A DNA stretch of 10,819 nucleotides, from assembly GCA_900155495.1 (NCBI GenBank), contig FTLJ01001661.1, positions 1-10,819 on the forward strand, given 5' to 3'. The first letter of the stretch is position 1; each line of letters starts with the position of its first letter. The position numbers were made by a program, and so were the translations under genes. Positions 8,409 through 10,819 of this stretch are shown here, piece after piece. The notes under the pieces are model-generated. The model was not told the origin of the DNA. It saw only the letters and a program-made list of their open reading frames with translations, and did no database searches. The stretch comes from Porogramme epimiltina. Taxonomy: Eukaryota > Basidiomycota > Agaricomycetes > Polyporales > Polyporaceae.

Positions 8409-10278
8409 CTACTCTAACCGACCCTCCTCTTCCTCCCGCCTCTCCCGCACGGTCTCTATTTCGTTCAGCACCAGGTAGTATCCTGAATTGGGGTCATTGC
8501 GATCCGCTGTCCGATGGCGTCCAATCATCTCCCGCATACGCGTCACATTCAGCTGCGGAAACAGCCCGTTCAAATAATCCCCGACGGCCGCTACATCCTC
8601 CTGCTCCATCCCCTCGGGGAGCGAGTAGCGCCACATGTCTCCGGTCTGGAGGATCTGCAGTGGATGGTCTCCCTGGCACAGCTCTGAGTTCCCCTCCTTG
8701 CCGGGTTCTGTGAGGTTGAGCTTGGGAGGCTTGTACGGTAATGTGGGATCGAGACGGAGGGCGAGGGACTCGAGCTCGATGAGCTGCGGGCAGTGGCGTG
8801 CAAAGTGGCGGAGGACCATTAGCGGAAGGTTATAGTGGAAGTAGGAGAGGGATAGCCGTCTGAGGGTGTCGGGGAGACATTGAGCGATCTCGCGGATGTC
8901 GTCGTCGGCAGAGATGAGGTTCCTCCAGGGTATGCTAGAGAGCGCAAGGCTCTCGAGTTTGCCCATGTTGGCACACGGGCGGAGGAATGAGGAGAGGAAA
9001 TGTACACCCTGCGACGGGGATACCCCGTTTCCGTACGGAGTGATCGTCAAAGAAAGCGATTGGAGATTACTGGCAAAAATGGCGTTGCCCAGGTGGCCCA
9101 TGACGTCAGAGAACTGTGAGGCGTGAATTGCCTTGCAAGTAAGCTCGAAGTCTGCCAGCGCGGGTGCTATTGCACTCTTCAGAAATGAGGAAACGTCGAC
9201 TGCCAGGCCGGTGAGTTTCAGCCTACGTATCCTGGGAAGCTCGATAGTGGCATGCATGCCTCCCAAACCTGCGACGTGGATATCGAGGTCGACAAGCGTT
9301 TTGGACGTGCCAAGGCGCTGGAGGTCTATCAGGCTAAGAATCAGAGACGGGTCCTTGGAGGTTCCCCATATTCTGAGGCTTTCCAAGTATTTGAGGCTGA
9401 GCGCAATGGTGACAATGGAGTCGGGGGATACAAATGGGCTCATCCAGAAGCTCTTGATAGATAGATGACGGATGGGGACAGCTTGAGAACATTGATGGAT
9501 AAAATCGCCACTGAGAGGTATTGGGTCGACGAGAGAATGCGTGAGATGAAGGGAACGGAAAGGTTGGGGAATCAAAGGGGGAGATGGGATGCCGTTTCCG
9601 CGTCGGAGGGACCAGTAGAGCTCGTTGAGCGATGGCAGGAAGGTGCGATTGCAGTTGTGTTCGATGATTGTTTGTGTAAGTTGGAATTCTTCGAGACTAC
9701 AATCGAGATAATGTATTGGGGTGCCCACTGCACGAACTCTGGAGCCGCATAGTAGAAAACGCGACCATGGTGTGGGGTCTTTGTAGCTCTGATTAGCGAG
9801 TATCTATGAATGGTACAAATTAGAATGAGTCAGAAAACGTCAAACATTCGACACATACCGACTTGCTTGCATGAATAGCGGCGAGTCCAGCCGTCGACTC
9901 CATGTGATCACGATTGTGAAGCCTGGGAGGGCTGGTAGGCCCGGAGGGCGGAGACGCCTGATGCTTCAAGAGTATGCTCCATAAAGGAGTAAAATCAGGC
10001 AGAGTTGCCCAGACGACGCAACAAGCCAGCTCAGCAAACGAACGGCACACAAGAGCCGCACTGGCACATGCGATGCGGTCTTCCTCGGAGCTTGAGTCAA
10101 AATATTGAAAAATGACTTCTAGTATGTCAAATGTCTGCAATGCACGGTGGCACAGCGACTGTACGGAGACGTGGCGTCGTAGGATGAGCTTCTTTAAAAC
10201 CGCTACCGTGAACTGGGTAAGTATTAGACTTGACTAGGTTTCAATCACGTTCAGACAATCCGACTATACCTGAGACAT
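8409..10278 (-). CDS. F-box/LRR-like protein
   Basis: A complete minus-strand gene for a probable SCF ubiquitin-ligase substrate receptor. Exons: 10278-10270 (MSQ), 10212-9859 and 9788-8409, giving 580 residues. Intron 1 (10213-10269) is GTATAG...CCCAG with a CTAAT branch-like site; intron 2 (9789-9858) is GTATGT...ATCAG. Intron 1 could instead end at the later, in-frame CAG at 10159, giving 562 residues. That product starts MSQSLCHRALQTFDILEVIF, which looks more like family members, so the 5' end is open. The F-box covers ~24-75 (CHRALQTFDILEVIFQYF, then ASAALVCRSFAELACCVVW). Exon 3 opens with DPTPWSRFLLCGSRVRAV, the family's usual post-F-box string. The remainder is leucine-rich (LRRLSLSYFHYNLPL, LESLALRL). 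It ends in a charged tail (RERREEEEGRLE). The substrate cannot be told from sequence. Confidence 0.8.
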
Positions 10279-10655
10279 AATGGCATTCCCGGATGTATAG
10301 CACAGCAAAACATTCGGGGGGGGGGGGGCTTTCACCGTGGAAACGGCGTGCTTGTAGCTGGAAGCGAAGTGTTGCAACCGTTACGAAGTTGAAGGATCCA
10401 ACTTGAGGGACTGGCGTTAATCCATTTCTCCCACCGCTCACGTGATTCAACTTCACAACACCAACGGTGGTAGCCTGAGCCTGAGCTCGTCTTTTAGTCG
10501 CGGTCGGGTCCGAGACACTGCCATAGGGACAGAGAATTTGGCTACTGCATAGTGAGTAAAGTTGAATCAAGAGCTATCTATATCATTCATCACGACGGGC
10601 ATAGGCCCAGATATGGGCACGAGGTATGGCGGGCGGGCGTGGTCACCTGGTCCGC
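10279..10655. other. upstream region of the minus-strand F-box gene
   Basis: This should contain the promoter and leader of the F-box gene that starts at 10278. A minus-strand open frame at 10241-10570 has no protein-like character and overlaps the first intron. No clear TATA box was found. The only striking item is the G homopolymer listed separately. Confidence 0.45.
10316..10328. repeat. 13-bp G homopolymer
   Basis: Thirteen consecutive G on the plus strand (C on the coding strand of the F-box gene), about 38 bp upstream of its predicted start. Such runs are prone to slippage and to sequencing length errors. Confidence 0.9.
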
Positions 10656-10819
10656 GCCGTGTCACCGCCGTATTTCTGCCTGATATATCTAGACTGCCCC
10701 GGCTGTGATCCCTCTATATTCCGTGCCAGGACAGGCGACCACACCCCGGCACGGAATATGGCCGGGACATGGCCGGGCCAGTTGACATATCCGGCACACT
10801 CCTGTGGCGGGGGCACGGC
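10656..10819. repeat. long imperfect inverted repeat, reaching the window end
   Basis: A perfect 12-bp inverted repeat, atattccgtgcc at 10716-10727 and ggcacggaatat at 10748-10759, flanks a 20-nt spacer. The similarity continues outward with mismatches and small gaps for ~60 more bases on each side. For example, tgcctgatat on the left matches atatccggca read in reverse on the right, and both ends carry gccgtg/cacggc. The two halves share one centre near 10737.5. It could be a foldback or MITE-like element, or a cruciform-forming site. It probably continues beyond the window, so its true ends and any target duplication cannot be seen. Confidence 0.65.

Noticed and set aside
10241..10570. Minus-strand frame of 109 codons upstream of the F-box gene
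   Set aside because: No protein-like character. It runs through the 13-C run and into the predicted first intron.

Overview
The window looks like nuclear DNA of an Agaricomycete fungus, most likely a wood- or litter-decaying basidiomycete. The genes are broken by many short introns (50-97 nt) with GT-AG ends and CTAAT-like branch sites. Two genes encode F-box/leucine-rich proteins of the type greatly expanded in mushrooms. A third encodes a secreted plant-wall glycoside hydrolase with a carbohydrate-binding module. No rRNA, tRNA, CRISPR array or bacterial-type feature was seen. Gene models were built by joining reading frames by eye at splice sites. No transcript or homology search was available.

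Layout. (1) 1-1212, minus: the 5' part of an F-box/LRR-like gene whose 3' end lies outside the window. Its last ~600 bases are extremely GC-rich. (2) 1213-2829: mostly non-coding. It holds a weak minus-strand two-exon coding candidate with an AATAAA signal behind it, and two near-identical 19-bp repeats. (3) 2830-5130, plus: a five-exon gene for a 667-residue predicted intracellular protein. It has a chymotrypsin-like His-Asp-Ser arrangement, a 23-residue poly-aspartate run and a coiled coil between His and Asp. Its first intron appears to be GC-AG. (4) 5131-6325: no convincing gene. (5) 6326-8159, plus: a ten-exon gene for a 444-residue secreted GH43 (subfamily 24-like) exo-beta-1,3-galactanase-type enzyme with a C-terminal CBM35-like module. 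(6) 8409-10278, minus: a complete F-box/LRR-like gene, convergent with the GH43 gene. (7) 10279-10819: the upstream region of that F-box gene, with a 13-G run and, at the window edge, a long imperfect palindrome that may be part of a foldback or MITE-like element.

The genes do not form an obvious pathway. Two F-box adaptors (ubiquitin ligase substrate receptors), a cytosolic trypsin-fold protein and a secreted arabinogalactan-degrading enzyme are side by side, as is usual in accessory regions of mushroom genomes. The most unusual items are the trypsin-like protein with inserted coiled coil and acidic run, the altered active-site residues of the GH43 enzyme, and the terminal palindrome.
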